DNA of 64,000 nucleotides from positions 31,147,859-31,211,858 of the forward strand of contig OW121858.1 of assembly GCA_933228895.1 (NCBI GenBank). Reading direction: 5' to 3'. The position numbers and the translations under genes were made by a program. Below, piece by piece: positions 62,230 through 64,000 of this stretch. Under the pieces are notes generated by a model, which saw nothing but the letters and a program-made list of their open reading frames with translations, was not told where the DNA came from and did no database searches. Origin of the DNA: Platycnemis pennipes (Eukaryota > Arthropoda > Insecta > Odonata > Platycnemididae). The first letter of the stretch is position 1. Each line of letters begins with the position of its first letter.

Positions 62230-63430
62230 AAAAACTGCAGTTTCACCCAAAATTCAAATGGTCGTGAAAAAAAAAACTATTAGAGATAGCCAAGAAATAT
62301 TTTACACTGTTCCATTCCTACATGGAAGGATGAAAATTGCCAAGTTTCATCCAAATCGGAGTCGGTGGGTGTCATGCCTGGATGAACTGACATGGAATGA
62401 CCCTAATCTTTCCAGAGCTTTGTTTTGGGAATACCAACTCAGATAGCCTTGAAATATTTCGACAATGGGCAATGGTAATCTGCTCTTTTTGCTTGAACGA
62501 TACTTACTAGGAAATGGAGAGGCACTTTCATCAATATGTACCGTGGATATAGCGGAGAATATTCAAATAGCGAATAGTTAGTGTGTCCATTTACTGTGTG
62601 GACACCTGTAATATATTGCTCTATTCATATTTTATGTTATTAAACTGCCATGGGAATATCCACTTCAAAACTGTTAATGCCCATCATTACTCGATTTTAC
62701 TGCGGGAGTGATCAAGCATCTGGGGTGCAGTCAGGGGATCGATTGGGCCTGAATTCTTTCATGGCATACAAATTGATTAAGTAATCCCACAGTTAGGGTT
62801 TCTGTTTTACCGTAAAGCTGCAAAAAAAGAATGAATTGATAAAGTAAAGATGTATATTGTTGAAAGTTCAAATATGCCCAAAGAAGAACACTCGAGGCCA
62901 CCAAATCGACGAGACGCTCCTCGACTGCTAGCCACCCGCTCACCTCACGGAGAGCAGCTTCATAAATGAACATCAATTTCTCAAAAGCTATTGCGAGTAC
63001 CAGGCTAAAACTTTCGAAAAAACTAATTCATATCTCTATCAACAAATCACTCACAGACACCATGTAAGTTTTTGCCTTAGAACGGAACTTATCAGGACAC
63101 TGAAAATTCCATCTCCCCGAGCACGAAATTCCTGACGCGCTTGGCCAATTTTTAAAATTTTTTAATTCTGAGCATTACCACAGATTTTTAAAGAACATAT
63201 TCGTCATTAGAAGGCTTTGATACTTCACAGCAAAAAAAATTCATAGCTCTAAGATGGAGATGAAGGGAGGCATGGCAATTTTGATTTTAAAAATTCTACT
63301 CATTCGAAAAACCGGCTTTTTCGTTTTTTTTTTGAGTTTACAATGAGACATTCTGCAATAATGAGAAAATATTTTTACAGAAAAACCAGTAACATTCCAC
63401 CATTCGAAATATATTTTTATTTAAGAATTT
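62230..63430. other. No gene recognised
   Basis: AT-rich; short open frames without domain. Confidence 0.5.
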
Positions 63431-63433
63431 TTT

Positions 63434-63967
63434 CATCATCATCAAGGGTCAACAATCCTAGGATTGGTTTGATGCAGCCCTCCACTCGATTCTTCTATCG
63501 GCCAACCTCTTCATACCAAGGTAGTTCCTCTCTTTCACATCCTTTACGACCTGTTCTATGTAACTCATACGTGGCCTGCCTTTTCCAATCTTCCCGTTCA
63601 CTTTTCCCTCTAAGACGATTGTCTTCATCAGGCCATCGTGTCTTAAGATATGGCCGATTAGGTTGTCCCGTCTTCTTTTTATAGTTTTCAGTACACTTCT
63701 CTTTTCTCCCACTCTTCTTAGGACTTCTTCATTTGTCACTCGGTCGATCCATTTTATCTTCATCATTCGTCGATAGCACCATATTTCGAATGCTTCCACC
63801 CTTTTCTTCTCCGCTGCTGTCATTGTCCATGCCTCACTGCCATAAAGGAACATGCTCCAGATATACGTTTTAATGAATTTCTTCCTCACTTCCAAGCTTG
63901 TATTTCCAGCTGTTATTAGATTCTTCTTTTGATAGAATGCCCTCTTTGCCTGGGCTATTCTACTCAC
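63434..63967 (-). mobile_element. RTE-like non-LTR element, C-terminal part, runs off the window
   Basis: The minus frame 63458-63967 is open for 169 residues: KFIKTYIWSMFLYGSEAWTM, FEIWCYRRMMKIKWIDRVTN, RRRDNLIGHILRHDGLMKTI, GKGRPRMSYIEQVVKDVKE, MKRLADRRIEWRAASNQS. This is the conserved C-terminal region of RTE-clade proteins, after the RT domain. The ATG at 63967 is internal to the family, so the protein continues beyond 64000. Short 3' UTR and TGATGATGATGA tail (63431-63442). The clean frame suggests the youngest RTE copy here; the fragments at 51410, 52497, 54800 and 56430 are older. Confidence 0.9.
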
Positions 63968-64000
63968 TATTTCTTTCTTGCTTCGTCCATCATTGGTTAC

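Overview
This is a eukaryotic, almost certainly arthropod, intergenic or repeat-rich window. The evidence is spliceosomal GT..AG boundaries, a copia element primed by an internal part of initiator tRNA-Met, HARBI1-like, piggyBac, mariner, DIRS, RTE, CR1-like and RNase H-bearing non-LTR elements, THAP fragments, and endogenous copies of RNA virus genes. The exact species cannot be read from it. No rRNA, tRNA or CRISPR was recognised. Most coding sequence is transposon-derived and broken; the only long intact reading frame is the copia polyprotein at 31421-35440.

Layout. 1-13.4 kb: degraded non-LTR pieces (mostly minus strand, carrying a conserved C-terminal zinc finger), a multiply frameshifted protein relic at 3.97-5.2 kb that may come from a negative-strand RNA virus, a HARBI1-like transposase pseudogene at 8.6-9.5 kb and a DIRS-like RT fragment at 11.4-11.9 kb. 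13.4-22.5 kb: a mosaic array of duplicated blocks, each combining a THAP-domain relic, a non-LTR C-terminal zinc finger and an SGNH-esterase-like reading frame; a longer RT+RNase H non-LTR copy (14350-16399) sits in the first block. 22.5-28.9 kb: two minisatellites, an unrecognised frameshifted coding relic, a PHD-finger retrotransposon ORF1 fragment and a repeat family shared with 44.5-46.3 kb.

28.86-42.4 kb is the most informative part. A plausible host exon (28858-28983) is followed by three tandem copies of a ~1.95 kb unit. The duplication breakpoints can be read: 4-nt microhomology between host DNA and the 3' UTR of a non-LTR insertion that still has a 14-bp target duplication. Unit 1 was then hit by a 6.9 kb composite insertion (29630-36525) bounded by a single 5-bp duplication. 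It contains an inverted piece of a deleted copia element, a phenuivirus-like glycoprotein precursor gene starting at the preserved viral segment terminus, a truncated copia LTR, a complete copia body, an LTR, a deleted copia body and a third LTR. A 23-nt snap-back repeat joins the viral gene to the inverted copia arm. I infer that copia reverse transcriptase switched templates between its own RNA, a deleted copia RNA and a viral RNA, and that the chimeric cDNA integrated once.

42.4-64 kb: several DNA transposons and relics (a GTACAA fold-back MITE, two TIR elements rich in CCCTGACTTTTCCAGG-type motifs, a mariner relic), RTE and CR1-like fragments, a ~0.9-1.2 kb segmental duplication (53.3/55.5 kb), and a structurally complete but inactivated piggyBac element (60054-62225) with TTAA duplications.
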